Source: Colocasia esculenta
Taxonomy: Eukaryota > Streptophyta > Magnoliopsida > Alismatales > Araceae
Direction of reading: 5' to 3'
Assembly (NCBI GenBank): GCA_014218235.1
Contig: CM024753.1
Location: 176,676,348-176,740,347 of the forward strand
DNA: 64,000 bases
Below are positions 23,204 through 34,751 of this stretch, piece by piece. Made by a program: the position numbers and the translations under genes. The stretch's first letter is position 1; the number at the start of each line of letters is the position of its first letter. The notes under the pieces are model-generated. The model saw only the letters and a list, made by a program, of their open reading frames with translations. It ran no database searches and was not told the origin of the DNA.

Positions 23204-23395
23204 AGAAGGTTCGAACTAGGATAAATCTTTGTATCCCATATGTTCTTATTTTCGCACTCTTAACTTCCATTGCACAAGTTTATTTATACTAACCAAACAT
23301 TTTCAAGTGGTGATTTTTGTTTCAGTTGTTAGATTTCTTATTCACCCCCCCCCCCCTCTAGGTTAGTCTTGCTGCCAACCGTAAGTGGGCCAACA

Positions 23396-23912
23396 AGTTC
23401 TTTGTTTCAAAACTTCATTTCCACATCCTGCTCATTCTTTATCTTAAGAAGAGTAAGGGTGTTCCTCTTCCTGTGTGAAGAGAGGACCAACTGGTTTGAT
23501 GGGGGTAGTGACTAGTAGAGGGTTTGTACTCTATGTCTCCCTTGTGTTAGGGGAAGAACCCAACTGGGGTTTGTTCCAGTAGAACCACACTAGGGTGTGT
23601 ACTAGGAAGTTGGCTTCTTGACCTGTAAAAGAAGTGGGTTGCCTTCTTGCCCGAAAAGAGAAGAAGACTAACAGGGGTTGGGTGTTGTGGATTCTTGGGG
23701 GGATTGTACCCCTGTTAGTGAAATCCCAAGAGTGTGCTTGGGGACTGGATGTAGGACTTCTTTTTGGAAGGGCCGAACCAGGATAAATTCATTGTGTTCT
23801 TGTGTGTGATTGTTTCTTTAATAGCTTCCGCACTGCTACTCTTTACCACACACAACACATTCACTAACCAAAGTTTCAAGTGGTGATTTGTCTTTCAGAT
23901 TTCTATTATCCT

Positions 23913-23983
<71 letters not shown>

Positions 23984-24022
23984 TTTTTAGGTAAACCTTA
24001 CTGCCATTCAAGTTGGCCAACA
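23396..24022 (+). repeat. LTR-B copy 2, 3' part
   Basis: It begins abruptly at 23396, one base after the end of copy 1, inside the LTR sequence. It continues through CTTGGGGACTGGATGTAGGACT and the C-tract to GGCCAACA at 24022. Next to it the copia remnant starts. A likely reading is that a B-type element inserted into the LTR of another B-type element. Confidence 0.65.
23914..23983 (+). repeat. 70-nt poly-C tract in LTR-B copy 2
   Basis: An uninterrupted run of 70 C lies at the place where Sirevirus LTR ends normally carry about 8-14 C (10 in S1, 12 in LTR-B copy 1). It could be a true expansion or a sequencing or assembly artefact. The 150-aa frame with a polyglycine tail that crosses it on the - strand is an artefact of this tract. 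Confidence 0.9.
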
Positions 24023-24400
24023 CTCCTCCTCCCACTAACCTCTTAAGTCTCTTAATGGAGATATGACCCAATCTCCTATGCCACAATATAGATGAGTTTT
24101 CATTAACTCTACCACACTTGTTGCCAACAACAACTGAAGTATGCAGGGTATGATGAGATTGTTCATCTACATTGCTAAGACACAATTTATATAAACCATC
24201 AGATAGAGAACCATTACCAATGACAATAGAATCCTTTATTAATTCAAATGAAGAGTTTCCAAGGCATATACGAAAACCTTCTAAATCTACTTTTGATATT
24301 GAAACCAAATTGTTACTGAAAGATGGTACATAAAAAGTATCTTTCAAATTAGAACAAATCTTGATCCCAAATTAATCCTATAAGTCCCTATGGCCTTGAC
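24023..24400 (-). pseudogene. Ty1/copia pol remnant (GAG-pre-integrase region)
   Basis: On the - strand it reads AIGTYRINLG, then after a frameshift LKDTFYVPSFSNNLVSISK, FELIKDSIVIGNGSLSDGLYKL, and WHRRLGHISIKRLKRLV. This is the protease-to-integrase junction of a copia element distinct from S1 and S2. Both sides are cut: by LTR-B copy 2 at 24022 and by S2 at 24401. It is the oldest layer of the right stack in this window. Confidence 0.85.
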
Positions 24401-26417
24401 TGATGATCAGTCCATCCCCATATAATTTTAGTTATTATATGTAATTTTTGGTGATTAACAAAAACTTAACAAATATTTTCTAACAAGTTGTTTTGAAGTT
24501 CATCCATAGGAAATAGTTCAAGCTAAATCTGTAAGTTATTCTCATACACTATTATTTAAAGTTCAGAGCATGTATTTATTCTAAGTACACATCGATTTCC
24601 TTTATAATATAATGATTTGATAAGTAAAACAACGATTTCCATCGCTACAACGATTTGATAAGTAAAACAACGATTTCCATCGCTACAACAATTTGATCGC
24701 TGTAACGATTTGATAAGTGAAACAACGATTTGATCGCTGTAACGATTCGATAAGTGAAACAACGATTTGATTGCTATAACGATTCGATAAGTGAAACAAC
24801 GATTTGATCGTTGTAACGATTCGATAAGTGAAACAACGATTTAGTCACTGTAATGATTCAGTAAGTTAAACAACGATTTGATCGCTATAATGATTTGCTA
24901 TCACTTCAACATCGATTTGATCAAAACAACGATTTGATAGCAAACAATGATTTGCTCTTACTTGAACAACGATTTGCCTTAGTCAAAGAACGATTTGCTC
25001 AAACAACGATTTGCTCTTACTTGAACAACGATTTGCCTTAGTCAAAGAACGATTTGCTCAAACAATGGTTTGCTTCTACTTAAATAACGATTTGCTTGGA
25101 GAACGATTTCATTATTCACATCAACATAAAATTTCATTTATATATGAATTATAATTATGAAATTGATTTCACGTATACAACAAAAATCTTCACAATGATT
25201 ATGGTTTGAATGAATTATCATGCATTTCATTATTATCTTCTCAGATAAAGCCTGATAATAACCATTCTATTTAAATATATTTTCAAAACTCTGTGGAGTT
25301 CAAGTCTTCCCGTGCATACTAAGATCTTGATCATCCCGCACGAAATCCTCTTGCTTACTTGATGTATTGCATAGAATCTTGATTTGTGTGATGTCAGGAT
25401 AGCCTTTCTAGTTTAAGCAAATCATTATACTGCACGCTACCAGGGTTGACTGACAACATAGACAAAAAGGAGTTGTCTAGGTATCCGTGTTTAATGCATG
25501 CAAGGCTTTTGTAGTAAAGCACGTTAAAGATGGATATATCAACCTGTCGAAAGAATAAAAGATTCAGAAAATCTTTCCTAAGGATGCAAGGACCAATCCA
25601 AGCGCTTATAGCTGCAGGCTCATCTCCACATGCCTACAACCAGTCTCTCTAACGAGCATGAAGCTGTGAGACAACGGGCATCTGAACGGCTACTTCAATA
25701 GTCAAAATAATTTACAGAAGATAAAAAGAAAACTGATGACTCCATGAAGACACACAAGTGATATACACTGAGCAACATACATAGAATCCATCAAGCACTT
25801 GCGAGCACTAGCAAGAAGAGCTTATTCCTTTCAGCGCACCAACCTTTAGCTCTCAGCTCTTTGTGTTTCATTTGCTTAGCCTTTGGAGAGCTAGTGTAGT
25901 TCTGAGAGATTTTCGTGTTGCAAATCTTTGTCTCTCAGATTTAGCCTCAGATCAAGCAATCTCTTATAAGCTTGGTCTAGGGGAAATTCACCTTTTACTC
26001 ACATTCTCTGTGTGTGTTCCTCTTCTTTTGTGAAGAGAAGACCTGTAGGAAATAGGTGGTTGTTATTCCCTTCATTGAAGAAGGAAGACTTGTTGCATCA
26101 GGTGTTGGTTTGTACTTCTTCGAGGTTATAAGAGAAGGCCAGCTGTTGTTGGATGTGTAAGTGTCCTTAAGGGGGACAATACCCTTGGTTAGTGAAATCA
26201 TAAGTTGTTGCTTTGGGACTGGACGTAGGACTCCTTGGGATAGGAGGTTCGAGCCAGGATAAAAGTCTCCTGTGTGTGTGTTTGCTTGTTGTCTTTACTT
26301 CACTAACACTAACTATCGATCTTAGTATTTTTTCTGTTAAGTGTTTTTATTGACAGGTTTTAATTTAAAGAGCGTTTAGAAATCCATTACGTCCCTCTGC
26401 TTGCTATCTAGGCAACA
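24401..26417 (+). repeat. S2 5' LTR (LTR-A)
   Basis: It starts TGATGATCAGTCC and ends TCTAGGCAACA; 2017 bp. It carries the AACGATTT array (24590-25110) and a TATA-like TTTATATATGAA (25137-25148). It shares the CTTGGTCTAGGGG and GGACTGGACGTAGGACTCC blocks with the 3' LTR and the solo LTR-A. The C-tract of the family is lost here (CCATTACGTCCC). Confidence 0.9.
24590..25110 (+). repeat. AACGATTT motif array in S2 5' LTR
   Basis: About 25 ACGATTT/ACGATTC sites are joined by linkers GATAAGTGAAACA and GATCGCTGTA, giving alternating 20- and 17-bp steps (37 bp per pair). Near 24955-25070 a longer unit (TTGCTCTTACTTGAACAACG) is repeated. Units contain CGATTTGATCG, an imperfect palindrome. Confidence 0.85.
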
Positions 26418-26427
26418 GATCAGAGCC
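26418..26427 (+). other. S2 primer-binding site, truncated
   Basis: Directly after the LTR end the sequence reads GATCAGAGCC, the 3' part of the iMet site TGGTATCAGAGCC. The leading TGGT is missing, so priming would be impaired. Confidence 0.65.
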
Positions 26428-26473
26428 AAGTCTCTTCAAGAAGAAGATCTCACGATCTGAAGAGCAAAGATTA

Positions 26474-28257
26474 ATGGCAGCTCAAGGGCATGCAGAAGGT
26501 CAGTCCGTCAATAGACTCCCTCTATTTGATGGTGAAGACTACAATTATTGGAAGACTCGAATGGAGTTCTTTCTTCAAGGTTTTGATTTCCAACTTTGGT
26601 CTATTATCGATGAAGGAGACCTCTTAGTAACCAATGAAAAAGAGAAATGGACAGATGAAGACAAGAAGAAAATATCTCTTAACAGCAAAGCAAAGAGTAT
26701 ACTGTGCTGTGCTCTTAGTAAAAAAGAGTTCAACAGGATTTCTGCCTGTAAATCTACTATGGAAATGTGGGAGAAGCTAAGACTCACATACGAAGGAACT
26801 GACAAGGTAAAAGAAACAAGAATAGACATCTTGATAGCCCAATATGAAAGATTTCAGATGCAATCTAGAGAGTCCATCACACAAATGTATAGCAGATTCA
26901 CAGACATCACAAATGGTTTGGCTGGGCTTGGAAAAACATATGACATTGGAGATATGGTGAAAAAGATATTGCAATCTCTACCAGCCTCATAGACTCCAAA
27001 GGTGACAGCCATAGAAGAAGCTAATGATCTAAGAAGGATGTCACTTGAGAAACTCATTGGGTCACTAATGGCCTATGAGATAAACATGGAGAGGTTTGGC
27101 GAATCCTCCAGCTGGAAGAAGCATAGTAATGCTCTGAAAGCTACAGAAGGCAGCTCTGAAGAAGAATCTGAAAACAACAAGAGTGATGAGAGCAGTGAAG
27201 ATGAGGAAGCTTTTCTCTCTAGAAGACTGCAACGTATTCTAGCCAAGAAAAAATATCAGTCAAGAAGAAGGTACTTCAAGAAAGGGAGAGACTTCAAGAA
27301 GCCTGAAGATAAGGATGTTAAGAAGTCAGAACCCATATGCTACGAATGCAAGAAGCCTGGACACATCAAGGCTGAGTGTCCAAAGCTGAAGAAGACTGAG
27401 TTCTAGAAGAAAGACAACTCAAAGAAATTCGAAAGATACAAAAATATAGCCATGGCAGCTGCTTGGAACAATGAGAGTGACTCAGACAGTGAGTCAAGCT
27501 CCAGCAATGAAGAAAAGAAAAAGAAAAAGCCAATCTGGCTTTCATGGCAAGCATCGAAGACAAGGTAACCTCTGACTCATCTTTTACTTCTTGTAATGAT
27601 TCGGATTCAGATAGCTTAAAAGAAGCATTCAATGAATTATACAGTAAATATAAGATGTATGTAAACTATTCAAAACTACCAAGAAAAATTATGCATGCTT
27701 GGAAATCACACAAACTCATATCTAAAATCTGAAACTGAACAACTAGAAAAAACAAAATCTATGAATTAAAAAAGAGAAATGAACTATTATGTGAAGATCT
27801 AAAAATAAAAAATGAACAAATAACAAATCTGAAAAATCATGAAACTTTAAGTAAACTTAAAAAGGAAGTTGACACACTAACAAAAGATAATGAATATCTA
27901 ACTAACACAATCAAAAAATTCACAAATGGAAAATCATCTCTAATATTAAAAGGAGCAAGAAGATCTGGTAAAAAAAAGCATGGTTTATGATATATTCCAC
28001 TACATAATGAAGAAACAATCATTCATCCTAAAATTTATCCAACGCCAAATTTTGTAGCTGAACAAATAAGTCCAACATTAAATCCAAGCCAATTAAAACA
28101 ATAAATAATATATCATGTTGTAGTCATTGTAATAAATTAGGACACACTAAAATAACTTGTACAACTAAACACTTAAAGTGGATTCCTAAAAGAAAAAATG
28201 GGGAAAATAACGAGCAAGGACCCAAAAGAACTTGGGTACCTACATCTTAGTGATTTA
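26474..28257 (+). pseudogene. S2 gag with two CCHC zinc knuckles
   Basis: The ATG at 26474 starts MAAQGHAEGQSVNRLPLFDG, followed by YWKTRMEFFLQ and the Retrotran_gag core (WEKLRLTYEGTDKVKETRI, YERFQMQSRESITQMYSRF). A TAG at 26990-26992 breaks the frame after SLPAS. It continues with an acidic Ser/Glu stretch and the knuckle CYECKKPGHIKAEC (27338-27379), then a TAG at about 27404. The C-terminal part is a degraded Sirevirus extension: a DSDSESSSS stretch, AFNELYSKYK and a Lys/Asn/Glu-rich region. A second knuckle CSHCNKLGHTKITC (28119-28160) and the terminal KRTWVPTS precede the protease. It packages the element RNA in live relatives. Confidence 0.85.
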
Positions 28258-28258
28258 A

Positions 28259-29652
28259 TTGCAGGGAAGCCTTAGAGCATCAAAGAGGTACCTAGACAGC
28301 GGGTGCTCAAGGCACATGACTGGCAACAGAAGATTGTTTTCATACATCAAAGATGAAGAAGGAACAGTGACCTATGGCAATAATGGAAAAGGCTCAGTGA
28401 TCGGTTGTGGATCTATTGGAAGTCAAGACAGAACCCTCATAGAAGATGTTTTATGTGTCAAAGGACTCAAGCACAATCTCCTAAGTATCATCTAGCTATG
28501 TGACAAGGGTCACCGAATCAAATTTCAGGAGTCTAAGTGCCTAATTATGAAGGACGGTGTGACTATGTTCGAAGCTAGTAGAGAAATGAACTTGTATGTG
28601 CTGCATCTAGAGGAACTGAAAGATCAAGATGTTTGTCTAGCAGCAAATAAAGATCAAACTGTTGAACTATGGCACAGGAGATTGGGTCACTGCAGCTTGG
28701 ATAGAATTAGAAAGCTTATCAAACGTAATCTAGTGGAAGGTGTGCCTAAGATAAGCTCAAAAATAGAAGGTGTTTGTGAACCATGTGCAAAAGGGAAGCA
28801 TGCAAAATCTTCCTTCAAGTCAAAGACAGTGGTAACTACCTCTAAACCTTTGGAATTACTTCATATGGATTTGTTTGGACCAATGAGAACTACTAGCCTG
28901 GGAGGAAAGAACTTTGGTTTTGTAATAGTGGATGACTATTCAAGATTTACATGGGTATCCTTCTTAGAGCATAAAGACGATACTTTTGAAAGCTTTGTAA
29001 AGTTCAGTAAGTTAGTTCAGAAAGACAAGAAGTTCAGCATAATAAGCATTCGCTCAGATCATGGAGGAGAATTCCAAAATGACAAATTTGCAGAATTTTG
29101 TGATGATTAAGGAATAGAGCATAACTTCTCAGCACCAAGGACACCTCAGCAGAATGGAGTAGCTGAGAGGAAAAATAGAACCCTATGGATATGGCCAGAA
29201 CCATGTTATCAGAATACAATCTTCCAAGGTATTTCTGGGTACACGTTATCAACACAGCTTGCTATATCCTAAACAGAGTGATGGTCAGGCCAATTCTGAA
29301 GAAGACCACGTATGAACTATATAAGCAAAGGAAGCCCAAGATCAGTCACTTCAGAACGTTTGGATGTCCATGCTTCATTCACAACAATGGTAAGAGGGAC
29401 ATAGGTAAGTTGGATTCCAAATTTGATGAAGGAATCTTTATGGGGTATGCTTCTAAACCAAAAGGCTATAGAGTTTTTAATAAACAAAGTTTATTAATTG
29501 AACAAACCATTCATGTTATTTTTTATGAGACTAACCCTTCCTTGAGAAAGGAAGTAGATAGTGATGATGAAAATGCGGAAAATATATCCAACAAACTGAA
29601 AGATACATCTATCAAGGATAATGAAGATCCATCCTTGGAAGAACTGCACTAA
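28259..29652 (+). pseudogene. S2 pol: protease and integrase
   Basis: The protease has YLDSGCSRHMTGN (28289 onward) and IEDVLCVKGLKHNLLSI, followed by a TAG where QLCDKGH should continue. The GAG-pre-integrase motif is WHRRLGH...CEPCAKGK. The integrase core shows HMDLFGPMRT, IVDDYSRFTW and RSDHGGEFQN. A TAA at 29108-29110 and a frameshift near 29186 (ERKNRTL to DMARTM) break the domain around its catalytic Glu. The C-terminal part (29185-29652) carries FGCPCFIHNNGK and GIFMGYASKPKGYRVFN. It is the S2 counterpart of the S1 region 443-1995. Confidence 0.9.
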
Positions 29653-29759
29653 AAGAAAATTATACATGATGATCTTTCAAAGGAGTGGAGATACAGGAAG
29701 GATCACCCGAAAGACAACATCATTGGAGATCCATCAGCTGGGGAAAGAACAAGGGGTAA

Positions 29760-31219
29760 TGCCCTTGTGATTACCTAGCATTTGTATCTCAAATTGAGCC
29801 TAAGACAGTCAATGAAGCCTTGTCTGATGAATCTTAGATTCTAAGCATGCAAGATGAACTTAATCAGTTCAATCAGTTCAAGAGAAACCAAGTTAGTTGC
29901 TCAAGGCTATTCTCAAGAGGAAGACATAGATTTCGATGAAACATATACACCAGTGGCTAGAGTTGAGGCTATTCGAATTTTACTTGCTTATGCATCTGCA
30001 TTGGATTTTAAACTTTTTCAAATGGATGTAAAATCAACATTTTTAAATGGATATATAAAGGAGGAAGTCTATGTAGAACAACCTCCTGGTTTTGATGATG
30101 TAGAATTTCCAAATCATGTTTTTAAATTACATAAAGCATTATATGGTCTAAAGCAAGCACCTAGAGCATGGTATGAAAGACTTAGTGCATTTTTGTTAAA
30201 CCATGATTTTATCAGAGGATAGGTAGATAGCACACTGTTCATTAAATCTAAAGTTAAAAATATACTACTTGTACAAATTATGTAGATGATATCATATTTG
30301 GATCTACTGACGAATCCTTGTGCAAGTATTTTGAGAAGCTCATGCAGGGAGAATTCGAAATGAGCATGATGGGAGAGCTCAACTACTTTTTTAGACTACA
30401 AATCAAGCAAGGTAAAGAAGGTACACATATTTTTCAAGCAAAATACACCAAAGAGTTGTTGAAGAAGTTTGGATTCGACAATGCTAAACCATTGTCCACT
30501 CCATTGAGTACATCCACCAGGTTAGATAGTGATAAAGAAGGTAAGAAAGTTGATCAAAAACTTTATAGAGGCATGATAGAATCATTGCTTTACTTCACAG
30601 CTAGCAGACCTGATATTCTTTTTATTGTTTGCATGTGTGCAAGGTATCAGGCTGATCCTAAGGAATCCCATTTAATTTCTATTGAAAGGATCTTTAGATA
30701 TTTAGCTAAAACTCATGATCTAGGTCTATGGTATCCAAAATCATGTGAAATTAGTTTAGTTGGATATTCTGATGCTGACTATGCTGGATGCAAGGTAGAT
30801 AGAAAAAGCACCAGTGGTAGTTGTCAATTTTTTGCAGGATGCTTGAATTTATGGTCTTCAAAGAAGCAAAATTCAGTAGCACTATCAACAGCTGAAGCTG
30901 AGTACGTAGCTGCTGGGAGCTATTGCACTCAACTCCTATGGATAAAACAACAGCTTGAAGACTATGGACTGCACATCAAGACCATCCCATTGCTGTGTGA
31001 CAACACTAGTGCGATAAATCTCACCAAAAATCCAGTTTAGCACTACAGAACGAAACATATAGAGGTTAGATATCATTTCATTAGAGATCATGTAGCTAAT
31101 GGCAATATAAATATTTCTTTTATAGATACGTTAAATCAGTTAGCAGATATCTTACAAAGGCCTTACCTGAAGAGAGATTTATGTCTCTTAGAAGGGAATT
31201 AGGTATGTGCAATTTGTAA
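29760..31219 (+). pseudogene. S2 pol: reverse transcriptase and RNase H
   Basis: The RT N-terminus is degraded (stop near 29837). It is then open from 29854 with KLVAQGYSQEEDIDFDETY, FQMDVKSTFLNGY (catalytic Asp) and HKALYGLKQAPRAWYERL. A TAG at 30220 and a one-base deletion near 30280, just before YVDDIIFGS, break the catalytic centre. The frame is open again from 30318 to 31040 with TKELLKKFG, RPDILFIVCMCARYQ and GYSDADYAGCKVDRKSTSG. RNase H ends with KKQNSVALSTAEAEY and a degraded ADI...TKPLP motif. A TAG at 31038 and a one-base change near 31155 affect the tail. Confidence 0.9.
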
Positions 31220-31628
31220 AAGATACGTCTGCATGAAACTGAAATAATAAATTTCAGAATAATTTTCACTCTTCCCGCTAAAAATTAAGCAAATCCTGTA
31301 ATTGCGTGCGTCATAGTGTTATGGCATTTCAAATGAATTCTTTATTGTATACACTATCCTTTCCTCTTTTGTCGTTATCTGCATTTATTGCTCTGCCGCT
31401 TCAAAAAGTGCCTTTATGTCCTACCGTTAAATACGAAATCCATGCCTTATCAATTTCATCACTCTCTCTCTCTTCTCCGTCGACTTGCTTGGAGCAATAA
31501 AAACCCTATCGATTCCAGTCTCCTCTCTGTGCAACTTCATAAAGAACTCTCTGTTCTCGCAAAATTTCTTAAGGGCTTCTATTCCATTCCCTCCCACGAT
31601 CCTCCAGAAACTTTCCCTGTTCATTTCC
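31220..31628 (+). other. S2 pol/env-like spacer
   Basis: About 400 bp without a supported gene. It is pyrimidine-rich near the end (TCACTCTCTCTCTCTTCTCC at about 31458), as in a plant 5' leader. Unlike S1, I see no palindrome cluster here. Confidence 0.55.
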
Positions 31629-34498
31629 ATGGCGGCTTCTGGGAGTTCCGGCACCGTTGGTGGATACAACGTCGCCTTCCTCTCAGCGGAGCAACAAGAA
31701 AGGTTTACAACAGTCACGATCAAAGTGTGTGGCAACAAGGCTGTAGATATTACAGATCTAGAGAAGAATGGGATGCACAGTGTTGTGGAAGCTATTCAAA
31801 GGATGAAGTGGTCGAGGCTAGTCACAGTTTCTGAGCCAAGCTACCCGAACCTAGTCAAGGCATTCTACACTTGCCTGAAGGTAGAAGAAGACGGGTCCCT
31901 TACCTCCTCAGTAAAAGGTACACCTATCCATATCACCTATGATCTTCTGGAGAATTTGTTTGGTGTATCCACGGTTGGTCGCAGTGGGGTAAATAGTGTA
32001 GACATTCATGCAAAAGGGTTAGGCATAATCAGAACAGAGTACAAGCTGAAAGATGGTAAAATTGATATCAACCAGTTGCATGCATTCAATAGGATTCTTC
32101 ATTTCATAGTCTGCCAGATTCTAGTACCAAGAAGTGCCACATTCTCAACTTGCCCTAAGGCCGATTCTGATATGATGTTTTGGGCAATTCAGAATCAAGA
32201 CATAAATATGGCTTAAGTGATCATTGAGAGAATGAGATTTGCAGCAGATATGATATGGGACACGAAGAACAAGCTAAATGTTTCCCTACCTTATGCTCAT
32301 TTGTTGACCAGGATATTCAAGCACTGTAATATTGATTTAAAGAGAGAAGTGATGGAGAAGATGGGCCAACCTATTCGGTCTAGAAACTTAAAGCAAATTG
32401 GCTTCTAACTAGTAGGGAGTGTTTGGACCAAGACCTCCATGGCGGAAGGAGAGGCTATTATTGGTGAAGCTCTTGTAGTCCCAGAAATTCCAGTGGTCCA
32501 AGAAGAGGAAGAAGAAGTCAGAATTGAAGAACTAGTGGCAAGTGCTAGAAGAATAGAAGAAATTGCTCCTGAGCACATTGAGCCCGTTGGGCAGCCATCT
32601 GGAGTAGAGACCCCCTCGACAGTCATTGCATCTGTCTCTGAAGAAGTGTTAGAAACTGTTGCAAATATTCAGGGGGAGCAGGAAGAAATTCATGAAGAAA
32701 TCACCCCAATTATTTCTGCTGAAGATGCCACTAGGGAAGTTAGCCAGGGAGCAGTTGTTTCAGAAGATGTGGCACCAGGCCACAATGAAGAAAGTACTAT
32801 GAAAGAAGCCAGTGTTGCTGTAGCCAGTTCAGAAGATGTGGCACCAGGCCACATAGAAGATGTTCAGATGGAGATTGCTCCATTTCAGGGGGAACCTGAA
32901 AATAAAAAGGAAGCAGAAATTTAGGGGGAGCCCACAGCTAGTGTCTCTGCTGATCCATTCCAAGAAGGTCTTGTGGAAAGCACCTCTGATGGTGCTGAGG
33001 ATATTATCATGGAGCCAGCTATCTGCTCAGGCAGTAAAGGCAAGGGTGTGGCCACAAAGATTCCATTGCTCACCAGAAAGGCACATCGCAGATCCCACAA
33101 GAAGAAGAAGCTTAAAGTGAACATGAAGCCTGTAATTGAAAGATTAAATGCACAAGGGGAGATCTTATACTCTGTACAGTCTGACATTTCTTCCATTTTT
33201 ATTAGTCAGAGCACTGGAGCCAAGGAGATTGCAGTAGTGAAAGTTGTGCTCCAGGGAATGAGAAGTGAGTTGGGTAGCCTGACGCAATCAATTTCAAAAC
33301 TTTCAGATCTTGTGAGGGAGCAATTGTCAACTCCTGCCCCTCCTGCTCCCACTCAACCCATGCCAGAAGGTAGTTCTGGGCCATCAGGGCCAAGAAATGA
33401 AGAGCAAGTCTGGCCACCAGGGTCTTTTAAAGAAGCAGCCAGGCCATCAGGGCTCAATGAGAAATCCAGTCAGTTTGAGCTTGCACAAGAAACATCAGAG
33501 CCACCAGGGTCATCAATTGAGGAGTCTGGGCCAGCAGGGCCAGTGGTGGAAGAGTCTGGGCCATCAGGGCTAGTGGAATCTGAAGCAAAGAACGTCAGCA
33601 TTGAAGATCCAGTAGAAGCTATTGTTGTGCCCCCAGAGCCTCCTGTTTCTTCTCCTCTTAAGACTCCAGCTCCTTCTTCTCCACCCTCCTCATCCACTGC
33701 CCCTCCAGCCCCTGCAACCTTCAAACAACCCCTTCCAAAACACATCTCCTCACAAACACCATTTCCTACCACCTCTTCTTCTACTACTACTTCACACACC
33801 TCCATTCCTCCTCCCTCATTTGAGGAACCTCCAGCATCATCTTCTTCAGTTGGACCCTCCTCCTCTAGTCCCTCCACTGCTGGACCTTCTGCACCACCTC
33901 CTCCTACTTCTTTCTATTCTCTTCATCCACCCACTCCTCCATCATTCATAACTATCATTCCAGAGGGAGCTCGCATTCAGGGTGAGGTCATTCAGGACAT
34001 TAAAGATGAGTTTGAAGAAGCAATTCTTCGCTCAGTCTTGGCCATTGGCACCCATATCCATAGGAAAGTGCTCTTCTAGTCCTGCTCCTAAAAAGAGGAA
34101 AGTCTCAAAGGACCTTGCTCTCTCCTCTGAACCTCGTTTTCCCCCTCTTTGGTTCTCTCTTTCTTTTGAAAATAGAAGGAGATCTCTATATTGTGATTTT
34201 TGCAAAAATGTACATTTGCTACCATTTTTGGCCTCCCTCACCTTAACCTCATTGACCACCTCCATATTGTTCTTCCTCTCTCCCACATATCAAAATCAGA
34301 TCAGTCTAAAAAATTTTCCCTTGCTGAGTCTAAAACTGAAGACCAGTGGGCTAAGGGCCATTAGTCTCTCTATAGACAGTTTCTACTTGCAAGATATGAA
34401 AGGTTTCCCCCTTCAGACCATCCTCTTACTCTGTCAGGGTGGTTTGTCATCCACCACAGAAAGTCTTGGGGCTCTTTCATCCAAAGAGAGATCAAATT
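31629..34498 (+). pseudogene. S2 env-like gene, 5' part
   Basis: The ATG at 31629 begins MAASGSSGTVGGYN. It continues through YPNLVKAFYTCLKV, SVKGTPIHITYDLLENLFGV and, after a TAA at 32214-32216, LPYAHLLTRIFKHCNIDL, matching the S1 env-like protein. Stops at about 32406 and 32922 interrupt an acidic, Glu/Val-rich middle. The block 32973-34079 has basic SHKKKKLKVN and repeated PSGP/ESGPSGP motifs. A long Pro/Ser-rich tail follows. A frame change near 34075 leads to PAPKKRKVSKD, which resembles a classical nuclear localisation signal. G1 is inserted at 34498/34499. No signal peptide or clear membrane anchor is seen. Confidence 0.75.
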
Positions 34499-34751
34499 TG
34501 TAAGGCCCTCGAATTCTGTTGTATTATTTTATTTATTGTGTGTGATATATTTCATGCTTGTGTATGTATGTATGTACATATCTACGTACGTATTAGTTAG
34601 TATACTTATGTATGCATGTGTAAATTAGTTGTAAATAGTGTATGAATTGCATGGTGGTAGTGTGTACATGATAGCATATGTATGGCATGTATATGTGTAT
34701 AAGTTAAGCATAGTTTCTGCATGTTTTGAATTCTGTCCGAAGGACCCTATT

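Larger units (their letters stand above)
20823..23395 (+). repeat. LTR-B copy 1 (Sirevirus-type LTR, interrupted)
   Basis: Parts 20823-21083 and 23204-23395 join to a sequence matching 23600-24022. Shared blocks include GATGTAGGACTTC then TTTGGAAG, TTTCAAGTGGTGATTT, a C-tract and a final GGCCAACA. The break is caused by the solo LTR-A (21084-23203). The left end is cut by GY2. The C-tract here is 12 nt (23345-23356). Confidence 0.75.

Noticed and set aside
23895..24347. 150-aa open frame with a polyglycine tail on the - strand
   Set aside because: It is the copia remnant read through the 70-C tract of an adjoining LTR; not a gene.
24590..25110. CRISPR-like array of short repeats
   Set aside because: Repeats are too short, spacers are themselves repeats, no cas genes, and the array lies inside plant LTRs.
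31306..31834. Alternative start of the S2 env-like gene at 31485
   Set aside because: The upstream part (31485-31628) is leader-like and unlike the S1 protein; ATG 31629 (MAASGSSG) fits better.
33470..33877. Glu/Gly/Val-rich 135-aa frame on the - strand
   Set aside because: Antisense of the Pro/Ser-rich S2 env-like tail.
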